NCBI GenBank assembly: GCA_015654495.1
Contig: JAATGW010000610.1
Coordinates: 1-12,667, forward strand
Reading direction: 5' to 3'
Source: Chitinophagales bacterium
GTDB taxonomy: Bacteria; Bacteroidota; Bacteroidia; Chitinophagales; Chitinophagaceae
Length of the DNA stretch: 12,667 bases
Shown here: positions 5,485-12,667 of the stretch, piece by piece
Numbering within the stretch: position 1 is the first letter of the stretch
How the letters are laid out: each line of letters begins with the position of its first letter
The notes under the pieces: model-generated
Database searches by the model: none
The model's input: the letters and a program-made list of their open reading frames with translations, nothing else
What the model was told of the DNA's origin: nothing
Position numbers and translations under genes: made by a program

Positions 5485-5865
5485 ATGGCAGATTTAAAAG
5501 CATTCGCAGAACAACTCGTTAGCCTTAGTGTAAAAGACGTTAACGAACTCGCAAAAATTCTCAAAGATGAGTATGGTATCGAACCAGCAGCTGCTGCGGT
5601 AGCTGTTGCGGCTGGTCCTGCTGCTGGCGCAGGCGCTGCTGCTCCTGCAGAAAAAACAGCTTTCGACGTAATCCTGAAAGCCAGTGGTGCAAACAAACTG
5701 GCTGTAGTGAAAATCGTTAAAGACCTGACTGGTCTTGGACTGAAAGAAGCTAAAGACCTGGTTGACGGTGCTCCGAAACCAATCAAAGAAGGTGTTGCTA
5801 AAGCAGAAGAAGATGAAGTTGCAGATAAACTGAAAGAAGCTGGCGCTGATGTTGAAGTAAAATAA
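5485..5865 (+). CDS. rplL: 50S ribosomal protein L7/L12
   Basis: L7/L12 is the stalk protein present in several copies per ribosome, recruiting and stimulating translational GTPases. The product has 126 residues. Residues 1-33 are the N-terminal dimerisation domain that binds L10 (MADLKAFAEQLVSLSVKDVN). Residues about 34-56 form an Ala/Gly/Pro flexible hinge. Residues 57-126 form the factor-binding C-terminal domain, with the conserved KIVKDLTGLGLKEAKDLVD at 76-94. Codon use is strongly biased, as expected for an abundant protein. It is the last gene of the rplKAJL unit and is closed by a strong terminator 24 bp downstream, so rpoB is not in the same simple operon. Confidence 0.98.
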   Translation: MADLKAFAEQLVSLSVKDVNELAKILKDEYGIEPAAAAVAVAAGPAAGAGAAAPAEKTAFDVILKASGANKLAVVKIVKDLTGLGLKEAKDLVDGAPKPIKEGVAKAEEDEVADKLKEAGADVEVK

Positions 5866-5889
5866 TCAGAGATAGTGAGTAAAAAAATG

Positions 5890-5919
5890 CCGGTGCGGAT
5901 TATCCGCACCGGTTTTTTT
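5890..5919 (+). terminator. Strong rho-independent terminator after rplL
   Basis: CCGGTGCGGA (5890-5899) pairs perfectly with TCCGCACCGG (5903-5912) around a TTA loop and is followed by seven T residues. An A run upstream can pair with the T run. This is among the strongest terminators in the window. It replaces the partial attenuator found between rplL and rpoB in enterics. Confidence 0.95.
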
Positions 5920-6173
5920 ATGCCTATAAACCTCGGAAGTATTTATGTCGGGGTTGGCATACAAAGCGCAGGATTTCTTAAAGGATTGAGTTATTGGAAC
6001 AAATCTTTCATACGGTCCCTGATTTCAAGATGGGGAGTCAAAAATCCCGGTATGCAGGGTATAATCTTTGTGTGTCTCTTAAACAGGATCTGAATCATCG
6101 GACCAGGAATAATTTTTTTATTCCGGAGATTGCAATCCTGCAGGTTTAGAAACATACATTACCTTCTCAGATT
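5920..6173. other. Intergenic region before the CehA-like gene
   Basis: No gene is supported here. A GGAATAA/TTATTCC hairpin (6106-6112 / 6118-6124) has a T5 loop but no T-tract after it. A TATAAT followed by CTTTG (6060-6070) is one base away from a TAnnTTTG box (AATCTTTG), but no -33 box is visible at the right distance. It is a weak candidate for the promoter of the downstream gene. Confidence 0.4.
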
Positions 6174-8150
6174 ATGAAGTGGCAACTTTTATGTCTGTTT
6201 ATGTTCGTACTGTTATTACAATGTTTTTCACAACGAACAACTTATCCGCAAGGATGGAAAATATCGAATGAATTTCAGGGCATACGCATTAGGGTTTTGG
6301 ACAGCAGCACAGGCCTTTCCCTGCCTGCAAGGATCTGTATTTACAACGATCAAAATGAACTGCAGGCCACATACTACAAACACCTGCCAGGTCTTTTTAC
6401 AAATGAAGATGGAAGTATAACAGTAGAGCTACCGGTAGGAAAGTATGCGTTCACGGTTTTCCATGGTATCGACTATCTTTCCCGGAAGCATGAATTTGAA
6501 ATTACCGGTACCACTGGAATTGATGCTGTCATTTACCTGTCTCCTTGGGTGCCCCTGAAAGATCTGGGCTGGATCAATGGTGAAGGCCATGCACATCTTT
6601 ATTCAGAAAAAAAACCGGATCCTGAGATGCTATCCGGCGTCAGAAAAATCTGCCTTGCCCAGGGAGTTGATTTTATATGTGCTTCACAGGGATGGGCAGG
6701 TGCTACAGATGATACCTGGAGAGTAGCATATGGGAAAGTAACTGATAAGGATTTTCTCATGTATTATGGTGCAGAAATGCCTAAATACCGTACAGGGCAT
6801 TTCTGGTGGCTTGGTCTTGAAAGCACGGAAAATTTCTTTGGTCAGGCAATTGATTCAATGTATGAGACCAGGTACTATCAATCGCCATACGCAACTCACT
6901 GGGATTTTGATAGCTTGAATTTTGTCAACATACCTGACCTGGAGCTTGTGCCCCGAATGGCAGCTTCACAAAACGCGGTGGCAATTATCGCGCACCCAAC
7001 GCGCTGGTGGATGCAGGAACGGGAACATTCAGTGAAGTACACAACGAATGCAGCAGCTAATCTGGCCTTTAGCCTGCTTTCGGGAAACCTTGCAGATGGT
7101 CTTGTAATAATGGGTGATTTTAAAGACCATTATTCCTATCAGAATCTTTGGTTTCAGATCCTGAATCTCGGATACCGGATGCCTGCATTTTCAGAATTGG
7201 ATGGCGGTTACCTTCCGGATTTCAAATATCCTTTCGGGCTGATGCGTACTTATTTTCAGGTGGGAAAGATCAGCAGGGATACTATCCAGTCAGTTGTGGA
7301 TGCTGTCAGGCTGGGAAAGACTTTTGTCACCACCGGACCGGTTATTCTTTCAAATATCGATGGCAGATATGGTATCGGCGATATTATTAGTCCCAGCCAC
7401 ACAAAACACATAATGCAGATAGATGCTTTTGCGTCAGGAGATACAGAAGACAGGCTTTCCTATGTTCTCATTTTCAGGAATGGGAAAATCTGGAAGCAAT
7501 GGGACTTAAGAAAAGATGACACAAGGACATTTCAGAAAAAAGTAGAGATACTGGAAACAGAACGGGCCTGGTATGTGCTGAAGGCCTACGGCAAAAAGGC
7601 CTGGGCTGATCCTGAAAATCTGGAACTGATGGGCTGGTATGACAGGACACATAAAGCTGAATCATCTGATCGCGATGTATGTATTACATCTCCATATTAT
7701 TTCATTCCCAGGGACAGGATAAAACCTGAAGTGCTGATGAGTGACGTTACTCTTTCCTTATCAGGCAAGCATGCCACAGCCACCGGAAAAGCGGAAATTA
7801 TCCTTTACGGGAAAAAAATTGCCGAAGAAAAGATCCTGAAAGGCAGGGCACATTTTAAGATGCCGGTTAATGCGATTATAAAAATTGAGGTGGACCAGGC
7901 GCCTGTCGTTTACAGAAGTTTGTATATCGATTATGAACCACACCTCAGGCTGATGGAACCCCTTGCAAATGGAGACTGGCAGAAAGATCCCCGTTATAGC
8001 CAGAAACTCTTTCCGGGCTATATTCCCTGGGAAGTTTTCAGATATGAGGAAACCCGTAAATTATTGAGTACTGTTCAATGGGAAATCAGCCTTATTCAAA
8101 ACGAGCGCGATAAAAACCGGGAAAAATTCGCGGAACATTTTGTTAAATGA
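6174..8150 (+). CDS. Exported CehA/McbA-type metallohydrolase-like protein (PHP-like fold)
   Basis: The 658-residue product starts with a signal peptide: positively charged MKWQ, a hydrophobic core at about 5-16, and probable cleavage near FSQ (18-20). It is therefore exported. Residues about 35-122 look like a beta-sandwich with GKYAFTVFHG. A PHP-like domain follows: GHAH at 138-141, the DFICASQGW strand at 166-174, GAEMPKYRTGHF at 199-210, AHP at 273-275, FSELDGGY at 339-346, and the family-typical GKTFVTTGPV at 381-390. His139, His141, Glu201, His209 and His274 could bind metal. The usual TDH and SDxH motifs read ASQGW and ELDGG, so the metal site appears altered. The C-terminal ~270 residues are probably beta-rich. 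Substrate unknown: named CehA and McbA enzymes cleave carbamate or amide pesticides, but this relative should not be assumed to. It is inserted between rplL and rpoB with no functional link evident. Confidence 0.78.
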   Translation: MKWQLLCLFMFVLLLQCFSQRTTYPQGWKISNEFQGIRIRVLDSSTGLSLPARICIYNDQNELQATYYKHLPGLFTNEDGSITVELPVGKYAFTVFHGIDYLSRKHEFEITGTTGIDAVIYLSPWVPLKDLGWINGEGHAHLYSEKKPDPEMLSGVRKICLAQGVDFICASQGWAGATDDTWRVAYGKVTDKDFLMYYGAEMPKYRTGHFWWLGLESTENFFGQAIDSMYETRYYQSPYATHWDFDSLNFVNIPDLELVPRMAASQNAVAIIAHPTRWWMQEREHSVKYTTNAAANLAFSLLSGNLADGLVIMGDFKDHYSYQNLWFQILNLGYRMPAFSELDGGYLPDFKYPFGLMRTYFQVGKISRDTIQSVVDAVRLGKTFVTTGPVILSNIDGRYGIGDIISPSHTKHIMQIDAFASGDTEDRLSYVLIFRNGKIWKQWDLRKDDTRTFQKKVEILETERAWYVLKAYGKKAWADPENLELMGWYDRTHKAESSDRDVCITSPYYFIPRDRIKPEVLMSDVTLSLSGKHATATGKAEIILYGKKIAEEKILKGRAHFKMPVNAIIKIEVDQAPVVYRSLYIDYEPHLRLMEPLANGDWQKDPRYSQKLFPGYIPWEVFRYEETRKLLSTVQWEISLIQNERDKNREKFAEHFVK

Positions 8151-8165
8151 TCGATACCAACTCCT

Positions 8166-8185
8166 GGATAATGAATCCTGTTTTT
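8166..8185 (+). terminator. Weak terminator-like hairpin after the CehA-like gene
   Basis: GGAT (8166-8169) and ATCC (8175-8178) form a short stem followed after TG by five T residues. The stem is only 4 bp, so termination here would be inefficient. No better candidate was seen before the rpoB promoter. Confidence 0.25.
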
Positions 8186-8263
8186 CCGGACTGATAACAG
8201 TAGATTTGCCATAGATCCCGGTAATTTATAAAAAGGGTTAAAGCCGGCAGCCTGCCTGGAAAA

Positions 8264-8298
8264 TTTCTTTTCCGTATGCCCTCTAATCATTACCTTTG
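8264..8298 (+). promoter_or_regulatory. Bacteroidota-type promoter for rpoB
   Basis: A perfect TAnnTTTG -7 box (TACCTTTG, 8291-8298) continues as CTTTGCG, matching the rplK promoter. The -33 region is weak, TTTC at 8264-8267 with 23-bp spacing. Transcription would begin near 8305, giving an approximately 136-nt leader. A second perfect -7 match (TAGATTTG, 8201-8208) lies further upstream but without a clear -33 box. Confidence 0.65.
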
Positions 8299-8338
8299 CG
8301 TTCCTTTAATCTAGGCCTAATAAATTTTGACGTTCCAG

Positions 8339-8402
8339 TACAATCATAAATGATTGAAAATCACCTGATTTCTATTTTTCAAAAAATAGAGGAGTGATTG
8401 TA
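8339..8402 (+). promoter_or_regulatory. rpoB leader with mutually exclusive hairpins
   Basis: TACAATCA (8339-8346) pairs perfectly with TGATTGTA (8395-8402), enclosing a second perfect hairpin TCTATTTT/AAAATAGA (8371-8378 / 8383-8390). The same 5' segment, CAATCA (8341-8346), can instead pair with the nearer TGATTG (8351-8356) across a TAAA loop. The two pairings exclude each other. A 12-bp palindrome AAAAGCGCTTTT (8424-8435) ends 5 nt before the start codon. The layout resembles a two-state control leader; its function is inference. Confidence 0.5.
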
Positions 8403-8440
8403 TTGTCGTCTGCATAACAATAAAAAAGCGCTTTTATACT

Positions 8441-11400
8441 ATGTCTTCAACAAAAGTGGCTATTGCGGATCGGATGAATTTCGGAAAAGTGAAGCACCTC
8501 GCTGCTACACCGGACTTACTTGAAATTCAGATTCAGTCTTTTAAGGATTATTTCCAATTGGAAACCACTCCTGACAAAAGGAACAACGAAGGTTTGTTCA
8601 AGGTATTCAAGGAAAACTTTCCGATTACTGATACCCGTAACATTTTCGTACTGGAATTTCTGGATTATTTTATTGATCCGCCACGGTACACGATCGAAGA
8701 GTGTATGGAGCGTGGTCTTACCTATGCGGTACCGCTTAAAGCAAAACTGCGCCTGAGCTGTAACGATGAGGAGCACGTGGATTTCCAGACAATTGTTCAG
8801 GATGTGTTTCTTGGAAACATTCCTTACATGACCCCACGTGGTACATTTGTGATCAATGGCGCTGAAAGGGTTGTTGTATCACAGCTGCATCGTTCACCTG
8901 GTGTGTTCTTCGGTCAGTCATTACATCCGAATGGTACAAAGATCTATTCAGCAAGGGTGATTCCTTTCAAAGGAGCCTGGATGGAATTTGCTACCGATAT
9001 CAACAACGTGATGTATGCGTATATCGATCGTAAGAAAAAATTCCCGGTAACTACATTGCTTCGTTCTATCGGCTTCGAAACCGATAAAGACATTCTCGAA
9101 TTATTCGGAATGGCTGATGAAGTAAAAGTTGATAAAAAATCACTTGCTGCCCATATCGGTAAAAGACTTGCAGCACGGGTTCTGAGAACATGGGTTGAAG
9201 ATTTTGTTGATGAAGATTCTGGTGAAGTCGTAAGTATCGAAAGAAATGAAGTTGTTCTGGAAAGGGATACCGTTCTTGACCAGGAAGCTATCGATATGAT
9301 GACTGATATGGACGTGAAAAGCGTATTCATTCAGAAAGAAGAAATGAGTGGAGATTATGCCATCATTTACAATACGCTGAATAAGGATTCAGCAAACTCA
9401 GAACTTGAAGCAGTTCAGCATATCTACCGACAGTTGCGTGGTGCCGATGCTCCGGATAATGAAACTGCCCGTGGTATTATCGACAAATTATTCTTCTCTG
9501 ATAAGAGATATGATCTCGGTGAAGTTGGTCGCTACAAGATCAACCGTAAACTGAATCTGAATTATAAACTGGATCAGAAAACACTGACCAAGGAAGACAT
9601 TATTGAAATCATTAAATATCTCGTTCGCCTTACCAACGGTAAAGCGGAAATAGATGATATTGATCACCTGAGTAACCGTCGCGTACGTACTGTGGGCGAA
9701 CAGTTATATGCTCAGTTTGGTGTTGGTCTTGCCCGTATGGCGCGTACCATCCGTGAAAGAATGAATGTGAGGGATAATGAGGTGTTTACACCTGTTGACC
9801 TGATCAATGCACGTACACTTTCTTCTGTGATCAATTCCTTCTTTGGTACTTCACAGCTGAGCCAGTTCCTGGATCAGACGAATCCATTGAGTGAAATCAC
9901 ACACAAGCGTCGTATCTCCGCACTCGGGCCTGGTGGTTTGAGTCGTGAGCGCGCAGGCTTTGAGGTTCGTGACGTACACTATTCACACTATGGTCGTCTT
10001 TGTACAATCGAAACTCCGGAAGGTCCGAACATTGGTCTTATCTCAACACTTTGCGTACATGCAAAGATCAATGAGATGGGCTTTATAGAAACACCTTACA
10101 GAAAGGTTGAGAATGGTAAAGTAGACACAAAAGAACTGAATTATCTAAGTGCGGAGGAAGAGGATACGGCAAAAATTGCGCAGGCAAATATTCCATTGGA
10201 TGAAAATGGACAGTTCGTTGAAGATAAAATTAAAGCAAGGCAAACAGGTGACTTCCCGATCCTTGAACCAGGTGAAGTTGAATATATGGATGTTGCTCCA
10301 AACCAGATTGTTGGTTTGAGTGCTTCCCTCATTCCCTTCCTTGAGCATGATGATGCCAACCGTGCGTTGATGGGATCAAACATGCAGCGCCAGGCCGTTC
10401 CGTTGATCCTGCCTGATGCGCGGATTGTAGGTACAGGCCTTGAAGGAAAAGCAGCCCGTGATGCACGTATTCAGATTCACGCTGATGGAGAGGGTGTTGT
10501 TGAATTTGTGGATGCTAATGAGATTCATGTTCGTTACGAAAGGAACGAATCTCAGAAACTCGTGAGTTTTGAAGACGATCTGAAAGTCTACAGGCTTACT
10601 AAATTCATCAAAACAAACCAGGAAACCAGTATCACGCTGAAACCCGCAGTTCACAAAGGACAGCGCGTAAAAGACGGCGATTTTCTTACCGAAGGATATG
10701 CTGTGAAGAATGGTGAACTCGCCCTCGGAAGAAACCTGAAAGTGGCATTTATGCCCTGGAAAGGTTACAACTTCGAGGATGCCATTGTAATCAATGAAAA
10801 AGTGGTTCGTGAGGATCTGTTTACTTCTGTACATATTTCTGAATTTGAACTTGAGGTACGCGATACAAAACTGGGTGAGGAAGAACTGACGCCGGATATT
10901 CCGAACGTTTCAGAAGAAGCAACGAAAGATCTCGATCAGCATGGTATTATCCGTATCGGTGCAATCGTGAAAGAAGGTGATATTCTTATCGGTAAGATCA
11001 CGCCAAAAGGTGAGAGCGACCTCACACCCGATGAAAAACTTCAACGTGCCATCTGCGGTGAAAAAGACGGTGATGCAAAAGATGCCTCACTGATAGCTCC
11101 GAGCGGAACAGAAGGTGTTGTGATAGGAAAGAAATTATTCCAGCGCGCTAAGAAAGATAAGAACGCTAAAGTGCGTGAGAAAGCTTCTATTGAAAAGCTG
11201 GAAAAGATCCACGAGCAGAATGAAAAAGACCTGATGGAATTGCTGATTAACAAACTGCAGGTTCTTGTAGGTACAAAAAATTCAGCTGGTGTTTCCAATA
11301 ATTTTGGCGAAGTATTGATTGGTAAAGGAGCAAAATTCACTGCAAAAAACCTAACTGGCATTGACTATCAGAATGTCAACCCACTGGGCTGGACAGGTGA

Positions 11401-12253
11401 TGCAAAAATTGATGATGCCATCAATACACTGTTGCACAACTACAATATCAAATACAACGAAGAACTCGGTCGCTATAAGAGAGAGAAGTTCAATATTTCT
11501 ATCGGTGATGAATTACCTGCGGGTGTATTGAAGCTGGCTAAAGTTTATCTCGCGGTAAAACGTAAGCTGAAAGTAGGTGATAAGATGGCAGGTCGCCATG
11601 GTAATAAGGGTATCGTTGCGAAGATCGTTCGTGCTGAAGATATGCCGTTCCTTGAAGACGGAACTCCGGTGGATATTGTTCTGAATCCATTAGGTGTACC
11701 AAGCCGTATGAACCTGGGTCAGATCTATGAAACCATCCTTGGATGGGCTGGTGAAAAACTCGGAATTCGTTTCGCTACACCGATCTTCGATGGTGCTTCT
11801 GTTAGCGAAATCACTGATCTGATCGCTAAAGCAGGATTGCCAAATTATGGACATACCTATCTTTACGATGGTGAAACCGGTGATCGTTTCCATCAGAAGG
11901 CAACAGTTGGTATAATCTACATGCTGAAACTTCACCATATGGTGGATGATAAGATGCACGCACGTTCAATCGGGCCATACAGTTTGATTACACAACAGCC
12001 GTTGGGTGGTAAGGCTCAGTTTGGTGGACAGCGTTTTGGTGAAATGGAGGTTTGGGCACTTGAAGCATATGGTGCATCCAACATTTTACAGGAATTGCTG
12101 ACGCTGAAGTCTGATGATATCATCGGAAGGGCCAAAACCTACGAGTCAATCGTTAAGGGAGATAATATCCCACGCGCAGGTATACCCGAATCTTTTAATG
12201 TACTTGTACATGAATTAAGAGGTCTGGGTCTCGACCTGAAATTTGACAACTGA
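8441..12253 (+). CDS. rpoB: DNA-directed RNA polymerase subunit beta
   Basis: This is the beta subunit of RNA polymerase, forming half of the active-site cleft and the rifampicin pocket. The product has 1270 residues, normal for Bacteroidota and shorter than the 1342 of E. coli. The rifampicin cluster begins at Ser471 (SQLSQFLDQTNPLSE). Asp478, His488 and Ser493 correspond to E. coli D516, H526 and S531 and all have the sensitive-type residue. Other landmarks are ETPEGPNIGLIS after the cluster, NFEDA at 777-781 near the active site, GDKMAGRHGNKG at 1046-1057 with the catalytic-region lysines, and FGGQRFGEMEVWALEAYGA at 1194-1212 near the C-terminus. The start ATG lies in an A-rich context without Shine-Dalgarno. 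The gene has its own promoter and leader. A terminator follows within 20 bp, and rpoC is not next, which is unusual. Confidence 0.99.
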   Translation: MSSTKVAIADRMNFGKVKHLAATPDLLEIQIQSFKDYFQLETTPDKRNNEGLFKVFKENFPITDTRNIFVLEFLDYFIDPPRYTIEECMERGLTYAVPLKAKLRLSCNDEEHVDFQTIVQDVFLGNIPYMTPRGTFVINGAERVVVSQLHRSPGVFFGQSLHPNGTKIYSARVIPFKGAWMEFATDINNVMYAYIDRKKKFPVTTLLRSIGFETDKDILELFGMADEVKVDKKSLAAHIGKRLAARVLRTWVEDFVDEDSGEVVSIERNEVVLERDTVLDQEAIDMMTDMDVKSVFIQKEEMSGDYAIIYNTLNKDSANSELEAVQHIYRQLRGADAPDNETARGIIDKLFFSDKRYDLGEVGRYKINRKLNLNYKLDQKTLTKEDIIEIIKYLVRLTNGKAEIDDIDHLSNRRVRTVGEQLYAQFGVGLARMARTIRERMNVRDNEVFTPVDLINARTLSSVINSFFGTSQLSQFLDQTNPLSEITHKRRISALGPGGLSRERAGFEVRDVHYSHYGRLCTIETPEGPNIGLISTLCVHAKINEMGFIETPYRKVENGKVDTKELNYLSAEEEDTAKIAQANIPLDENGQFVEDKIKARQTGDFPILEPGEVEYMDVAPNQIVGLSASLIPFLEHDDANRALMGSNMQRQAVPLILPDARIVGTGLEGKAARDARIQIHADGEGVVEFVDANEIHVRYERNESQKLVSFEDDLKVYRLTKFIKTNQETSITLKPAVHKGQRVKDGDFLTEGYAVKNGELALGRNLKVAFMPWKGYNFEDAIVINEKVVREDLFTSVHISEFELEVRDTKLGEEELTPDIPNVSEEATKDLDQHGIIRIGAIVKEGDILIGKITPKGESDLTPDEKLQRAICGEKDGDAKDASLIAPSGTEGVVIGKKLFQRAKKDKNAKVREKASIEKLEKIHEQNEKDLMELLINKLQVLVGTKNSAGVSNNFGEVLIGKGAKFTAKNLTGIDYQNVNPLGWTGDAKIDDAINTLLHNYNIKYNEELGRYKREKFNISIGDELPAGVLKLAKVYLAVKRKLKVGDKMAGRHGNKGIVAKIVRAEDMPFLEDGTPVDIVLNPLGVPSRMNLGQIYETILGWAGEKLGIRFATPIFDGASVSEITDLIAKAGLPNYGHTYLYDGETGDRFHQKATVGIIYMLKLHHMVDDKMHARSIGPYSLITQQPLGGKAQFGGQRFGEMEVWALEAYGASNILQELLTLKSDDIIGRAKTYESIVKGDNIPRAGIPESFNVLVHELRGLGLDLKFDN

Positions 12254-12272
12254 TTTTAATCAGCATATTTTT

Positions 12273-12304
12273 AAAAGCCATCCGCCAGAAACGGGTGGCT
12301 TTTT
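12273..12304 (+). terminator. Rho-independent terminator after rpoB
   Basis: AGCCATCCG (12276-12284) pairs with CGGGTGGCT (12292-12300), with one T-G wobble and a 7-nt loop, and is followed by T residues to 12304. A runs upstream (12273-12276) extend the stem and could make it work in both directions, serving the convergent thioesterase-like gene as well. It ends rpoB transcription where rpoC would normally continue. Confidence 0.88.
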
Positions 12305-12327
12305 CACTAAGAACTAAACACTAAAAC

Positions 12328-12352
12328 ACGTTTAACGTAAAACGTTTAACGT
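12328..12352. repeat. ACGTTTAACGT micro-repeat after rpoB
   Basis: Two copies of ACGTTTAACGT (12328-12338 and 12342-12352) are separated by AAA. The same 11-mer is duplicated at 5383-5408. The second copy overlaps the 3' end of the minus-strand thioesterase-like gene and supplies its TAA stop (12346-12348) and last codon. Confidence 0.75.
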
Positions 12353-12667
12353 AAGAAGAGTTGCGCAAGCTCGTCGTTTATTCGTTTAGGCTTTAACGTA
12401 TGTGCATCAACAAGGCACCAGGTTGTTTTAACCATGGCTGAAATTTTTCCGGATTCACTATAAATATCAACATAGCGGATTAATCTTACACCTGCAGATT
12501 CACCCACCCAGGTTAGAATTGTCAACTCTTCGTCCAAAAAAGCCGGAGCTTTCTAATCGATTTCATGACTCACAACTACCCATACGTTTTCATTTCGGGT
12601 ATCCGCATCAGATAGCACAAGCCAATGTGCTTCCGCAGCATCCTGTGCCCAGCGCAGATACACAACA
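12346..12667 (-). pseudogene. Acyl-CoA thioesterase-like (4HBT hotdog family) gene with in-frame TAG; 5' end outside window
   Basis: Read on the minus strand from the right edge, one continuous frame gives VVYLRWAQDAAEAHW, then ENVWVVVSHEID, then a TAG stop (12555-12553), then KAPAFLDEELTILTWVGES and, near the C-terminus, TTWCLVDAHTLKPKRI. This is a YbgC/FadM-like hotdog thioesterase pattern, in which HEIDY+.PAFL.DEL is typical. The stop sits exactly where Tyr is expected, so TAT or TAC to TAG by one base change would explain it. Both sides stay in frame and remain well conserved, pointing to a recent nonsense mutation, a sequencing error or amber readthrough. Such enzymes cleave acyl-CoA thioesters. 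The N-terminal catalytic-Asp region lies outside the window. A downstream TTG (12537) could start only a fragment. The gene is convergent with rpoB and sits where rpoC would be expected. Confidence 0.75.

Noticed and set aside
5875..6093. 72-codon plus-strand open frame after rplL
   Set aside because: It begins with GTG inside the terminator region and translates the terminator hairpin itself; no family resemblance.
8096..8290. 64-codon minus-strand open frame before rpoB
   Set aside because: It overlaps the end of the CehA-like gene and the rpoB promoter region, with no recognisable features.
12340..12347. LacI-type operator (AAACGTTT, central CG)
   Set aside because: It arises within the ACGTTTAACGT micro-repeat and is followed by no gene start in the right orientation.
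1..12667. Defence island, prophage or CRISPR array
   Set aside because: No repeat-spacer arrays, integrase, transposase or toxin-antitoxin genes are visible; the inserted genes are single and unrelated.

Overview
The window is a ribosomal/transcription housekeeping locus from a member of the Bacteroidota, probably a Chitinophagaceae-like lineage (family level is inference). Three things support the phylum. The gene order is tuf, tRNA-Trp, secE, nusG, rplK, rplA, rplJ, rplL, rpoB. The promoters upstream of rplK and rpoB carry TAnnTTTG -7 boxes. The start codons are preceded by A-rich sequence rather than Shine-Dalgarno motifs. RpoB is about 1270 residues, within the usual range for the phylum. 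There is no integrase, transposase, phage or CRISPR signal.

Layout: the 3' part of tuf (2-493) ends at a terminator hairpin (561-592). A short GTTAC-type degenerate repeat then abuts tRNA-Trp (659-729), followed by secE and nusG and a strong terminator (1564-1591). Next comes an insertion relative to the common order: a LacI-family regulator (1627-2643), and on the opposite strand a histone H1-like Lys/Ala/Pro-rich protein (2700-3068). A 577-bp intergenic region (3069-3645) holds a 16-bp palindrome, two hairpins and the rplK promoter. Then follow rplK, rplA, rplJ and rplL, with a micro-repeat and a structured leader between rplJ and rplL, and a near-perfect terminator after rplL (5890-5919). 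A second insertion, an exported CehA/McbA-type metallohydrolase-like protein (6174-8150), separates rplL from rpoB. rpoB (8441-12253) has its own promoter and a leader with alternative hairpins. It ends at a terminator and is followed not by rpoC but by a convergent thioesterase-like gene interrupted by an in-frame TAG.

The core genes provide elongation factor Tu, Sec translocation, NusG, the L1 and L7/L12 stalks of the 50S subunit, and the RNA polymerase beta subunit. In many bacteria these form one or two long operons. Here terminators and unrelated genes split them into at least four transcription units: tuf/tRNA/secE/nusG, rplKAJL, the CehA-like gene, and rpoB alone. Nothing in the window amounts to a clear new defence or mobile system. 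The most unusual points are the apparent separation of rpoB from rpoC, the amber-interrupted thioesterase, the two-state leader of rpoB, the hairpin leader of rplL, the shared ACGTTTAACGT micro-repeats, and the loss of G18 in tRNA-Trp.
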